From Vulcanimicrobiota bacterium (GTDB lineage Bacteria > Vulcanimicrobiota > JAJTBE01), in assembly GCA_021107945.1 (NCBI GenBank), contig JAIORV010000075.1, forward strand, positions 1 to 64,000: a DNA stretch of 64,000 nucleotides, written 5' to 3'. Below, one piece after another: positions 45,323 through 54,900 of the stretch (within the stretch, counting starts at the first letter, position 1; every line of letters starts with the position of its first letter). A model generated the notes under the pieces. The model worked only from the letters and a program-made list of their open reading frames with translations. It searched no databases and was not told where the DNA came from. Made by a program: the position numbers and the translations under genes.

Positions 45323-46132
45323 ATGAAAAATCTTTTCTTTCTCAACTATATAGAGGCATTAGGCGCAGCAGTATTAGGCTGCCTTACATATATCGGCGGA
45401 ATTATCCTATTACTGTTGGACAGTGTAAAATGGATTATTCGGGGTATTCTTCAGTTCAACCTCAGAATCAGACTCTTTATCGAACAGGCGGCGGTTCTGG
45501 GAGTCAACTCCTTTTCGATAGTTACTATAACCACATGTTTTACAGGCGCGGTTATTTCACTTCAACTGGCGGAGATGGCGGTTCGTTATGGAGCGGGAAG
45601 ATTCGTCGGCGGTGGTGTTGCAATATCAATGGCAAGGGAATTGGCTCCTATGCTCACAGCTATTGTTGTGGCAGGACGAGCGGGATCGGCAATCACAGCG
45701 GAGATAGGCTCAATGAGAGTCACGGAACAGATTGATGCCCTCAAGGCGATGGCGACAAGTCCCGTGAAGTATCTTGTTGTCCCAAGGCTCCTTGCCTGCT
45801 CTGCGTTACTCCCGATGTTATGCCTTTTTTCCATGTTTGCCGGAGTGTTGGGAGGAGCGGTGGTTGCCCATTTTATAGCGGGAGTAAGATTTGACGCATA
45901 TTTTGATTCCATCAGGAATATGATGGCTATGAAGGATATCTATAAAGGACTTTTCAAATCATTTATATTTGCTATTGAAATTGCGATGATCAGTTGCTAT
46001 CAGGGACTTAATACAGAGGGTGGAGCGGCAGGAGTCGGAAAAGCCACTACAGGCTCTGTTGTTTATTCGATGCTGACAGTTTTCATAACAAACTTCATGC
46101 TCACTGCACTTATGTTTCCAATAGGGCAATAG
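45323..46132 (+). CDS. mlaE: MlaE-family ABC permease
   Basis: An integral membrane protein with about five helices. FTGAVISLQLAEMAVRYGAG, the MARELAPMLTAIVVAGRAGSAITAEIGSM block and EQIDALKAMATSPVKYLVVPR are the MlaE hallmarks. It forms the permease dimer of the lipid-transport complex that moves phospholipids between inner and outer membrane. No clear ribosome site precedes the ATG. It is first in the operon, 27 bases before mlaF. Confidence 0.93.
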   Translation: MKNLFFLNYIEALGAAVLGCLTYIGGIILLLLDSVKWIIRGILQFNLRIRLFIEQAAVLGVNSFSIVTITTCFTGAVISLQLAEMAVRYGAGRFVGGGVAISMARELAPMLTAIVVAGRAGSAITAEIGSMRVTEQIDALKAMATSPVKYLVVPRLLACSALLPMLCLFSMFAGVLGGAVVAHFIAGVRFDAYFDSIRNMMAMKDIYKGLFKSFIFAIEIAMISCYQGLNTEGGAAGVGKATTGSVVYSMLTVFITNFMLTALMFPIGQ

Positions 46133-46159
46133 TTTCAAAGAGGAAATGAAATTAGATTA

Positions 46160-46981
46160 ATGCTAGGTTTTTTAAATAAATCGAAAAAGAATAATAAGGA
46201 TTCGAAAGAGAGCAAGGAATCCATTGATGATAATGTCAAAATTGCCATCAGGGATCTTACTGTTATTCTTGGGAACAGGAAAATTCTTGACAAGACAAGT
46301 CTTGATATACATACGGGAAAGACCGTTGCGGTAATGGGTCTTTCCGGGATGGGTAAATCGACTCTCCTGCGCTCTATAATTCGTCTCCTGGAGCCTGAGG
46401 GCGGGCAGATATTCTTTGAAGGAAAAGACATTCTTCAGATGAACCAACATAAGTTGGATGAAACTCTGAAAAATATAGGTATGGTATTCCAGAAGGGCGC
46501 CCTTTTTGATTCTATGACTATAGCGGAGAATGTAGGGTTCGGCTTGAAGGAACATACTACGATGAAGCCAAAGGAAATATTGGAGAAAGTTTCCAAGACA
46601 TTAGAGATAGTTGATCTTGCGGGCAGGGAAGATAATATGCCTTCAGAGCTTTCCGGTGGTATGCAGAAGAGGGCAAGTCTGGCAAGAGCAATATGTTACA
46701 ATCCCGAGGTTGTGCTATATGACGAGCCGACCACCGGGCTGGATCCGATAATATGTAATGTTATCAACAAATTGATTATGGATATGCAAAAGCGTTTTAA
46801 GGTAACATCAGTCGTTGTTACACATGACCTGGAATCTGCAAGAATGGTTGCCGATGAGATAATGATGCTTCATGAGGGTAAGATTATCGAAAGGGGCTCA
46901 CCCGATAATTTCTTCAACTCAACAAATCCCATCATACAACAATTTGTAAAAGGCTCATCGGAAGGACCGATAAAGGTTTAA
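46160..46981 (+). CDS. mlaF: MlaF-family ABC ATPase
   Basis: It has Walker A GLSGMGKST, Q-loop GMVFQKGALFDSMTIAENVGFGL (an Mla-type signature), SGGMQKR, Walker B VLYDEPTTGLDP and an H-loop THDL. A polar Ser/Lys-rich N-terminus of about 25 residues is extra. It drives the MlaE/MlaD complex in the inner membrane. Gaps of 27 and 20 bases on either side show an operon. Confidence 0.95.
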   Translation: MLGFLNKSKKNNKDSKESKESIDDNVKIAIRDLTVILGNRKILDKTSLDIHTGKTVAVMGLSGMGKSTLLRSIIRLLEPEGGQIFFEGKDILQMNQHKLDETLKNIGMVFQKGALFDSMTIAENVGFGLKEHTTMKPKEILEKVSKTLEIVDLAGREDNMPSELSGGMQKRASLARAICYNPEVVLYDEPTTGLDPIICNVINKLIMDMQKRFKVTSVVVTHDLESARMVADEIMMLHEGKIIERGSPDNFFNSTNPIIQQFVKGSSEGPIKV

Positions 46982-47001
46982 TTGCGGGGGAGGAGCAAGG
47001 T

Positions 47002-48555
47002 ATGAAAAACAGATCGTCAAATGAACTTAAAGTGGGTATTATTACAATAGTATTCATTGTCGTTTTATATATTGCACTACAACAGATGGGTGTGGTGGGA
47101 AAAAAAGAGGGCAAGACATTTGTAGTTCAATTCAGTCGTATCGGCGGAATTACCGAGGGAGCGAGCGTTCGATATGCAGGAATGGAAATCGGAAAGGTCA
47201 AGGAGATTGATATCAAGTCCGCCCCCCTGTATACGTGGAACGACAGGAAGCACAAATTCGAACTTCAATATGGTGCAGACGGAAAGCCCAAGAAAGTTGA
47301 CCAGGCGCTCATTACGATAATGATAACCCGTAAAGGCGTATTCAAGAATGACCTGCCGATATTCACGGACAAGACAGAAATTATGATTTCCCAGTCGCTG
47401 ATGGGTGACAAATGGATAGAAATTCGTCCACAGACGGGAACACCCATCAGACCGGGGCAGATTATCCTGGGACATCCGCCGACCACCGTCGAGGATTTCA
47501 TAGCGAAGGCCGAGGAAGCAATCGAGAAGCTTGAAACGGCTGTTGATTCCTTCAACAAGGTTCTTGGCGACCCTCAAATCCAGAAGGATATCAAGTTAAG
47601 TCTTGAGAATTTCAAGGACCTCACAGCTAACCTGAAAGACGCTTCTTCATCTGCCAAGGAAGGAATTGAACGGATTTCAAACAGGCTGAATACGGTAACG
47701 CTAAATGTTAACAGAGTGATAAATAATGTTGACGGACTGGTAAGCAATGTTGACAGGCAAGTAACTGTAAGCGGAAGAAACCTTGAGAGTCTCACAGGAA
47801 CCCTGAACAGAATGGCCGTTACAAACGAGACTGATATAAGATTACTGGTGAAGAACCTCGTCACCACTTCAAAAAGTCTGAAAAACACCTTGAAAGTCGT
47901 TGAGGAGCTTGTCTCCAGGAAAGAATTCAGCGAGGATATTCTGGATACTCTTCACAATATCAAGGCTGCCAGTGAAGAAGTAGTGGGCATTGCTTCAGAT
48001 ATTCGCGCAGTGACATCCGACGGTCAGATTCGAGAAGATTTGAAGACTGCGGTTCATGAAGCAAAGGAAGCTGTTACGGGAGCAAATCAACTTATCAAGG
48101 GTGTGAATGGTTTTCTGGGCATAAAAAGTAAAGACGGCTCATCAATCAAAATGAAAAAATTAATTGAATTAAACGCCGAGGCGGAGTGGAATGATAAAAA
48201 CGGTCGTGTTTCTCCGAATGTCAATGCAATTTTACTCCCGGAGCACAGGGGCTCTGTGAAATTTGGAGTTGACAGCATCGGGTATAATAATCTCTGGAAC
48301 CTTCAATATCGTATGGGAACCGGCGTTGTAAAGCCCAGGGTCGGACTTGTCCGATCACAGTTCGGAATAGGCACTGACCTGGACCTGGGAAAGAGCCTGG
48401 ATCTATTTATTGACGCTTACAATCCCAGAGATGTCAATGTGGATGTTACAGGCAGGATTATGTTAATGAAAGACTTTTACCTCCTTGGCGGAGTGAGGGA
48501 CGTATTTGACAAGAAGAATAAGCATACTATATTTGGAGCCGGGAAGAGGTTTTAA
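47002..48555 (+). CDS. mlaD: MCE/MlaD-family lipid-transport protein
   Basis: One N-terminal helix (VGIITIVFIVVLYIALQQMGVVG) is followed by the MCE domain (FSRIGGITEGASVRYAGMEIGKVKEIDI and LMGDKWIEIRP). A long helical region of about 200 residues predicts a coiled stalk. The last 140 residues (VSPNVNAILLPEHRGSVKFGVDSIGYNNLW to KHTIFGAGKRF) are strand-rich like a beta-barrel. At 517 residues it is far longer than E. coli MlaD (about 180). It may span the periplasm as a tunnel reaching the outer membrane. Confidence 0.9.
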   Translation: MKNRSSNELKVGIITIVFIVVLYIALQQMGVVGKKEGKTFVVQFSRIGGITEGASVRYAGMEIGKVKEIDIKSAPLYTWNDRKHKFELQYGADGKPKKVDQALITIMITRKGVFKNDLPIFTDKTEIMISQSLMGDKWIEIRPQTGTPIRPGQIILGHPPTTVEDFIAKAEEAIEKLETAVDSFNKVLGDPQIQKDIKLSLENFKDLTANLKDASSSAKEGIERISNRLNTVTLNVNRVINNVDGLVSNVDRQVTVSGRNLESLTGTLNRMAVTNETDIRLLVKNLVTTSKSLKNTLKVVEELVSRKEFSEDILDTLHNIKAASEEVVGIASDIRAVTSDGQIREDLKTAVHEAKEAVTGANQLIKGVNGFLGIKSKDGSSIKMKKLIELNAEAEWNDKNGRVSPNVNAILLPEHRGSVKFGVDSIGYNNLWNLQYRMGTGVVKPRVGLVRSQFGIGTDLDLGKSLDLFIDAYNPRDVNVDVTGRIMLMKDFYLLGGVRDVFDKKNKHTIFGAGKRF

Positions 48556-48572
48556 GATGAGGGGGCAGCGAC

Positions 48573-49808
48573 TTGCTGGAAGAACACAAATTATCTACAG
48601 ATGAAATTCTGGACGGGAGATACCGCATCTCAAACCTGATAAAAGCAGGAGGAATGGGAGCGGTTTACAAGGCCCTGGATATTCATCTTGACAACAGAAT
48701 TTGTGCTGTCAAAGAAATGCTTGATTCTTTTTCCACCCCGGAGGAGAGAAGATCGGGCATTGATCGGTTCCTTAGTGAAATTCAGGTGTTAGAGAGTTTT
48801 AGACATCCCAATATTCCCCATGTGACAGATCATTTTTTCCTCGAGAAATCTCCGGATCGTTTTTATTATTTTGTGATGGACTATATTGACGGAACTGATC
48901 TATCCTCTCTTTTAAAGAGGGATGGTGCTCCGGGACTGCCAGAATCACAGGTGATCCAGTATGCCATCCAGGTATGTGAAGCGCTTGAATATCTTCACAG
49001 TCTGGATCCTCCCGTAGCCCACAGGGATATCAAGTGTTCGAACATGTTATACAGGTATGAGGATCGCAGAATACTGCTCATTGACTTCGGTATCGCCCGT
49101 GTAGCTAATCCCGGAGAGGGATACTGGATAGGTACTCCTGGTTACGCTCCCCCGGAACAGCAGATGGGAAAACCAATTCCCGCTTCCGATTATTACGCCC
49201 TGGGAGCGACAATGCACGAACTTCTCACGGGAAAGAGACCCGAGGATTTCTACTTCCCCTCTTTCGAAGAGCTTGATATAACAATTGGCGACAGGTTGAA
49301 TGAATTTATCGGTACCTGCCTGGAACTTGACCCAGCGGATCGTCCTTTAAATGCCAAGATTATGAAAGAAGAACTTCTGAATATACTGGGGACTTCCATG
49401 GATGTTTCCCCATTGTCCGATGAATATCTTTTTGGTGAGAAGGTACAGGAATTTAAGGCGAAAAAACTTGACGGTATCTTGAGGGATCTAATAAAACGAT
49501 ATGGAAATGAAGCCCATACAAAGCATGTTCCGAAGTACCTTGATTATTTCAAATTTACACTATCCTGTCCCACAAATTTTTCATTGATAATCAAGAAAAG
49601 CGGCAGGGACAAGAAAATATATTTCTACGAGCAGCAAGGGATCCTGGAGAAGAAAGAGTTGGGAAGCCTGGACCCCACAAATGATGCTGAAGTGCAGTCC
49701 GTTCATAGATACATCAGTCGCTTTACGAGGGATTATGAGAAATTTAAAAGTGCAAACTGGGGTGGAGGAGAGGGATTTATTGGATTTGGCAATATAATTT
49801 CCTCATAG
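48573..49808 (+). CDS. Hanks-type serine/threonine protein kinase
   Basis: It has a glycine loop KAGGMGAVYKA, VAIK-type Lys in CAVKEM, AHRDIKCSNML (catalytic loop), LIDFGIAR (DFG) and GTPGYAPPEQ (activation segment). Residues about 285-411 are a soluble C-terminal domain (LFGEKVQEFKAKKLDGILRDL...) of unknown type. No transmembrane helix or PASTA repeat is present. The TTG start has GGGGG about eight bases upstream. It is cotranscribed with the mla genes (17-base gap), so it may phosphorylate or regulate lipid transport. Confidence 0.9.
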   Translation: MLEEHKLSTDEILDGRYRISNLIKAGGMGAVYKALDIHLDNRICAVKEMLDSFSTPEERRSGIDRFLSEIQVLESFRHPNIPHVTDHFFLEKSPDRFYYFVMDYIDGTDLSSLLKRDGAPGLPESQVIQYAIQVCEALEYLHSLDPPVAHRDIKCSNMLYRYEDRRILLIDFGIARVANPGEGYWIGTPGYAPPEQQMGKPIPASDYYALGATMHELLTGKRPEDFYFPSFEELDITIGDRLNEFIGTCLELDPADRPLNAKIMKEELLNILGTSMDVSPLSDEYLFGEKVQEFKAKKLDGILRDLIKRYGNEAHTKHVPKYLDYFKFTLSCPTNFSLIIKKSGRDKKIYFYEQQGILEKKELGSLDPTNDAEVQSVHRYISRFTRDYEKFKSANWGGGEGFIGFGNIISS

Positions 49809-49912
49809 AGGAAATTGTATCGCTTCGAAGAAATAAATATCATATTGGCCGGATCGTTATGTTATTATTTTATTTGATATGATTATTTAAAAATAACTGA
49901 TCATGTTAATAT

Positions 49913-49939
49913 TTGACTCTTACATTCCTGAGTTATAAT
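49913..49939 (+). promoter_or_regulatory. Candidate promoter for the GGDEF gene
   Basis: TTGACT and TATAAT are 15 bases apart, slightly short of the ideal 17, and precede the GGDEF-like gene by about 40 bases. The intergenic region (about 170 bases) is otherwise plain. Confidence 0.5.
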
Positions 49940-49979
49940 GTGTTTCCGGTAATAGCTATATTCTCAAGGAGGGCCCTAA

Positions 49980-50774
49980 TTGATTAGCAATATAGATAAA
50001 TTGACAGGCCTGTATGTAAAAAAATATTTTGTAAAACGGTTGGAGGAAGAACTTGCAAGAACCAGGCGTTACAAGAGGCCTCTTACACTAATTCTTTTCG
50101 AGATCAACTATAACTACTTCATGCCGGAATATAATATCAGGTGGGCTATGGTTTATACTATCCTTAAGCAATTCGGAGCGCTCCTTCTTCGCCAGTTGAG
50201 AAATGTCGATCTCGCGGGAAGATACGGGGGAGAGATGTTCTCGGTACTTTTACCCGAAACACCGCTTATAGGAGGAAAAATTGCGGCAGAGAGAATTCGC
50301 AAAGGAGTGGAAGATCACACATTTCTTGGTGACTCCATGGTTAAGGAAGTTCGTCTCGCTGTGAATTGCGGCACCGCTGCCTTTCCCATACATGGGAAAA
50401 ATTGCCAGGAACTTTTCTCCTCGGCTCACCAGGGACTTTTAATTTCCCGGAACGAGGGAGGAAATAAAGTTGTTATATGCCCTCATGAGCTTTACGACAA
50501 CGAAGGAAATTCACTTCTGACCATAGGACTTGAAGACGAATCGGCAAAAAAAGCCGCGGAATCTAAAAAGGCCGATGAGCCAGACCTTATTGATATTATT
50601 AAATCGGATAACACCAATAAGAACGACGGAGATTCCAAAGATAAAGAAGAGCTCAAGGAAGAAGAGAAAAAAGCTCCGGACGAATCCGAGGATAATGTTG
50701 GAATAAAATCGGCAATAGAAAAAAAGAAAGAGGAATTATGGAAGGGACTTGAAGAGAAGATGGGTAATGACTGA
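49980..50774 (+). CDS. Degenerate GGDEF-domain protein
   Basis: Residues about 1-165 match a GGDEF diguanylate-cyclase fold (DKLTGLYVKKYFVKRLEEELARTRRYKRPLTLILFEIN). The signature is YGGEMF: the fourth position, normally Glu, is Met. The metal/substrate block is also altered (INYNYFMPEYN in place of DIDHFKxIND). It is therefore probably an inactive c-di-GMP or GTP sensor. A highly charged tail of about 90 residues (EKKEELWKGLEEK) follows. The TTG start has AAGGAGGG upstream. The end overlaps rsmI. Confidence 0.75.
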   Translation: MISNIDKLTGLYVKKYFVKRLEEELARTRRYKRPLTLILFEINYNYFMPEYNIRWAMVYTILKQFGALLLRQLRNVDLAGRYGGEMFSVLLPETPLIGGKIAAERIRKGVEDHTFLGDSMVKEVRLAVNCGTAAFPIHGKNCQELFSSAHQGLLISRNEGGNKVVICPHELYDNEGNSLLTIGLEDESAKKAAESKKADEPDLIDIIKSDNTNKNDGDSKDKEELKEEEKKAPDESEDNVGIKSAIEKKKEELWKGLEEKMGND

Positions 50775-51627
50775 ACATAAAGAAACGGGGACCCTCTTCC
50801 TTACCGCCACTCCCATAGGAAATCTCGACGATATCACAATAAGGGCATTGGATATATTAAAAAAAGTGGATATCGTCGCCGCCGAAGATACAAGGAGAAC
50901 CCGGAAACTTCTCTCATTTTATGACATCCACAAACCCCTTATTTCTTTCAGAGAGCATAATAAGATATATCAGGGACAAAAAATTATCGGGATGCTGAAA
51001 GAGGGAAAGAATGTCGCCCTGTGCAGTGATGCGGGGATGCCGGTGATCTCCGACCCCGGTGAAGATTTCATCAGGCTCTGTATTGATGAGGATATACCTT
51101 TCACCATAATCCCGGGGGCGAATGCTGCAATTTCCGCTCTTGTATTATCCGGATTTTCCGCAAACACATTTCTTTACCTGGGCTTCATCCCCCGCAAGAA
51201 AAAGAAAAAACGGGAATTTCTCGAGAATATTTCAAAAGAACCTCATACATTGATTTTCTATGAATCTCCCAAAAGAGTGGTGCCCCTGCTTGAAGCTGTC
51301 TATGAAGTTATGGGAGATAGAAGGGTTTGTGTTGTGAGGGAATTGACAAAGATTCACGAGGAAGCAATTAGGGGAGAAACAACTCAAATTATCGGGGAGT
51401 TGAAGGACAGGGAATTAAGAGGGGAATTTACAATAATAATCGAGGGATTTGTTGAAGAAGAGAATGATGGGGATTACCTGGACGTAACTGAGATCGTATC
51501 AGAGGTGGAAAAGCTTACATCGGAGGGTATGTCCAAAAATGACGCCTTTAAAAAGATTGCTCCAAAATACCATACTTCAAAAAGAGCTATATATTCGATT
51601 TATCTAACTTATCAGGAGAAAAAATAA
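50767..51627 (+). CDS. rsmI: 16S rRNA (cytidine1402-2'-O)-methyltransferase
   Basis: A tetrapyrrole-methylase fold: LFLTATPIGNLDDITIRALDIL, VAAEDTRRTRKLLSFYDI, CSDAGMPVISDPGEDF (SAM loop), IPGANAAISALVLSG and FYESPKRV. It 2'-O-methylates C1402 of 16S rRNA. The ATG at 50767 overlaps the upstream stop by eight bases, so it is coupled to the GGDEF-like gene. The track's earlier start lies inside that gene. Confidence 0.94.
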   Translation: MTEHKETGTLFLTATPIGNLDDITIRALDILKKVDIVAAEDTRRTRKLLSFYDIHKPLISFREHNKIYQGQKIIGMLKEGKNVALCSDAGMPVISDPGEDFIRLCIDEDIPFTIIPGANAAISALVLSGFSANTFLYLGFIPRKKKKKREFLENISKEPHTLIFYESPKRVVPLLEAVYEVMGDRRVCVVRELTKIHEEAIRGETTQIIGELKDRELRGEFTIIIEGFVEEENDGDYLDVTEIVSEVEKLTSEGMSKNDAFKKIAPKYHTSKRAIYSIYLTYQEKK

Positions 51628-51907
51628 GGAGACTATTCACCGCAGAGAATACTGAAACAAGCCTGCCCCGGCGAAGGCCGGGATTCAGCACAGGTTTCTG
51701 ATTGTCATGTTATGACAATTGCAGGGATTGCCTTTATTAATGAATCGCACGCTGCGCCGTCCCGCCGCCCTGATAACGACAATTGTGTAAGCTCTGTAAT
51801 ATGTGCCTCTTAATCCCCGGATAAATTCCAGGCATACCCGGAATATATTTTTATTTTTTGCGATCTATATATATGTTGGCATCTAATTATCAGGGGGGTT
51901 GGTTAAC

Positions 51908-54900
51908 ATGGCATGTGGTATCGTCATTGCAATTTTCCTTATCATACTGTTTGTCGCCGCCTTCAGCGACCATAAAAAGAGGAAAGACAAGGAAAATCTC
52001 CTGGAATCCTTGTCAAACGAAGTACCTCTTTTTCAAGTGAAGTTCAATAGGATGATTGATAAGATTCGAGAGAAGGTTTTCTCGCTCTCGGACAAAGTTG
52101 ATAAAATCGAGAGCAATCAAAAGAAACAAATGTCCGGGGGAATATGGGACAGGCTCAATAAAATTGATAAAAGAATCGGGAAAATAGAGAATATCGTCTC
52201 GATTTCACCCCCGGAGTCTGAGATCCAGGCTGAGTCAGGTGAAGCGGCAATCCTGATTGAATCCGTCGAAGAGATACAAGATCAGGAAGAACACAAAGAA
52301 GCTGAATCTATACCGCTTGAATCGAGATCACAGGTGGAAAGAAAGAATGATGGAATAAGTCGCAAAGAAGAAGATGTCGAAGAAGAGCAAAGAATACTTG
52401 TCGAGCTTGTAAGACCGGGCCCCGAAAAAACAGAAAGTAAGGACAATGGTGAACCTGTCGATTTATATCTTGCATCTATAAAATCACAGGCAAACGACGA
52501 AGAGGAACCTGTTTCACAATCCCCGGAGGAGAAAATTGAAACCGGAAAACAGGAAAACGCCGGGATGGGCATATTAACCACATCAGGGAATACATTACAA
52601 AACCTTTCCGCAAATAAAAAGAAATATTCCGAGAAAGCTTCACGATGGGAGATGGAATTGGCCGGAAGATGGATGGGCGTGGTCGGAATCATATTGATAA
52701 TGATGGGGGTCATATTTTTCCTTCGAAAGGCCATGCAGGCGGCAAAAGGCGGAATTATTCCACACGGACTGCCACAGGTTATAGTCGGCGTGCTTCTCGG
52801 AATCGGACTCATTGCACTTGGGGATCGCTTCCACCGGAAGGATATGAAGACTCTGGGGCACTCCCTCATCGGCGGTGGACTCTGCACATTATTTTTCACC
52901 ATCAGCGCATCTTACTTCTACTTCGGATTGATCAGCAATCGCTTCATTCTCGCCGCTTTAATATTCGGCACAATAGCGGCATCCGGCGTCACCATTTTTA
53001 AGTATAATTCCAAAATCATCGCAAATGTTGTACTCCTTATCTCGTTTGCAACACCGTTTTTGATGATGTTTAAATTTGCCGATTTAAGACTTCTCTATTT
53101 CTACCTCATTGCAATAAACCTCGGCGTGGTCTTTGTTGCATACCGGAAGAAATGGGCATACTACATCATGGCTGCGTTCCTGCTGACATATTTTCATTAT
53201 TTCTGGAACTACGGACTCACACAGGAAAACACAGGAACAAGTTTAACATTCCTATCCATTTTCTATGTGATTTTTCTGCTTTCCAACAACCTGTTTCATT
53301 TCAAGGAAAAAGTATCCGGAGGATACAACCTTTTCATCTCGTATTTCAATCCGTTATTATTCGGGTGTATATCATATTATGCCCTGCTGAAAAGTCCCAA
53401 TTGGCAGGCTCTCAGCACATACACCGCCCTTGCTCTTATACATCTGTATATCGTCGGTAAATCAAGACGTCTCGAGGAATACGATCCCAGGTTTGCCGCA
53501 ATGACCCGCGCCAACCTTATCATCGGGCTCATGTTCATTACTACCGCGATTAGCTTCTTTACATTTTTCACCGATACCGACACATACTTCGGACTTGTTA
53601 CGGCGCTGTGGTTCATCGAAGCTTTCGCCCTGCTGATATTCAGTTTCAGGATCGGTTTCTGCGACAGAATCATCAGGCGGTTTTCATACCTTGTCCTGGG
53701 GATAATATGGGCACAGATGATTTCGGTCATATCCTGGATGCCACAAGGCACTGCCTGGCAGATATTGCATAAGTTCTCCATCTATTTTGTCTCGATGATT
53801 CTATTTTACGCATATTTCCATATTATGTATAAAAACAAGCAGGAGCTTGAGGGTGAGGATAACCGGATGATGGCGGCTTCACTCCTGTCCTGCTTCGGGA
53901 TTGCCATCTATCTGACATATAGCTTCTATCATATATATGCCCTGTTGGTCATACTGGCGGCGGCGGCGTATATCCTCCTGTACCTCTCACACCGTTTCCG
54001 GGACAGGCTCTCATATTTCAGGTATATAAGCTATATGTTGTTTGCGGGTATTTCAGTGTCAATTGTTCTCCTCGAATTCTCAGTACCTGAAGTTTTCCCG
54101 ATTATCGCAAGAACCGTCAAATCCGAAAAGACTGTCCTGTATATAATACTTGCATTTATTTACGGGCTGAATTTCTATACTCTATTCAAATACTCCGGGC
54201 TTACAAAAGATCAAAAAGAAAAATTTATTTTCAGCATTTCAATCCTCACACCGGCAATTATTGCAATGATACTGGGTTATCATTATCTGAAGGTTTATTC
54301 GCTATTGCTTCTGGCTGGAGTTGTGGGATATGTGCTTTTATACCTCTCATTTCGATTCCGGGATAAGATCAGGAATTTGCGTTTTGCAGGTTATGTGGTG
54401 TTCATAGGTGTTATAGCGGGGCTGGTGGGAGTTGAAGTTGCCGTATTTGGGGGAAATATCGCCCATATATCGTTCAGGATATCCCCAATTCTGAAAACAG
54501 TTCTTTACTCCGCCCTTGCGGTTGTCTTTTGTGTTAACTTCATCACTCTTTACAGGGAGCGGGACCTTCTTCATGAGAACGAGAAGTTAATGATGGGTTT
54601 ATCCGTCATAGCTCCCGGAATTATAACATTCATCCTGACATATCGTTATGTCAACCCGTTTGGGATGATGATCATAGGGGCGTTCATATCGAATATTTTC
54701 CTTTATCTTGCCCTGCGGTTCAGGAAGGAGATCCGCTCTCTCAAAACAATTTCGTACCTATTGATGGGCTCGATAACATTTCTTGTGCTGGTATGGCCTT
54801 TTAGAACAATGAATATGCACTATCTGAACTTCCGGTTTATTTCAATTCTATGTATTGCTTTCCTGTTCCTGAACGCCTGGTATTATATAAGAAAGCATGA

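Noticed and set aside
52282-52902. 206-residue minus-strand ORF opposite the DUF2339 gene
   Set aside because: Low-complexity Ser/Pro composition is typical of an antisense shadow.
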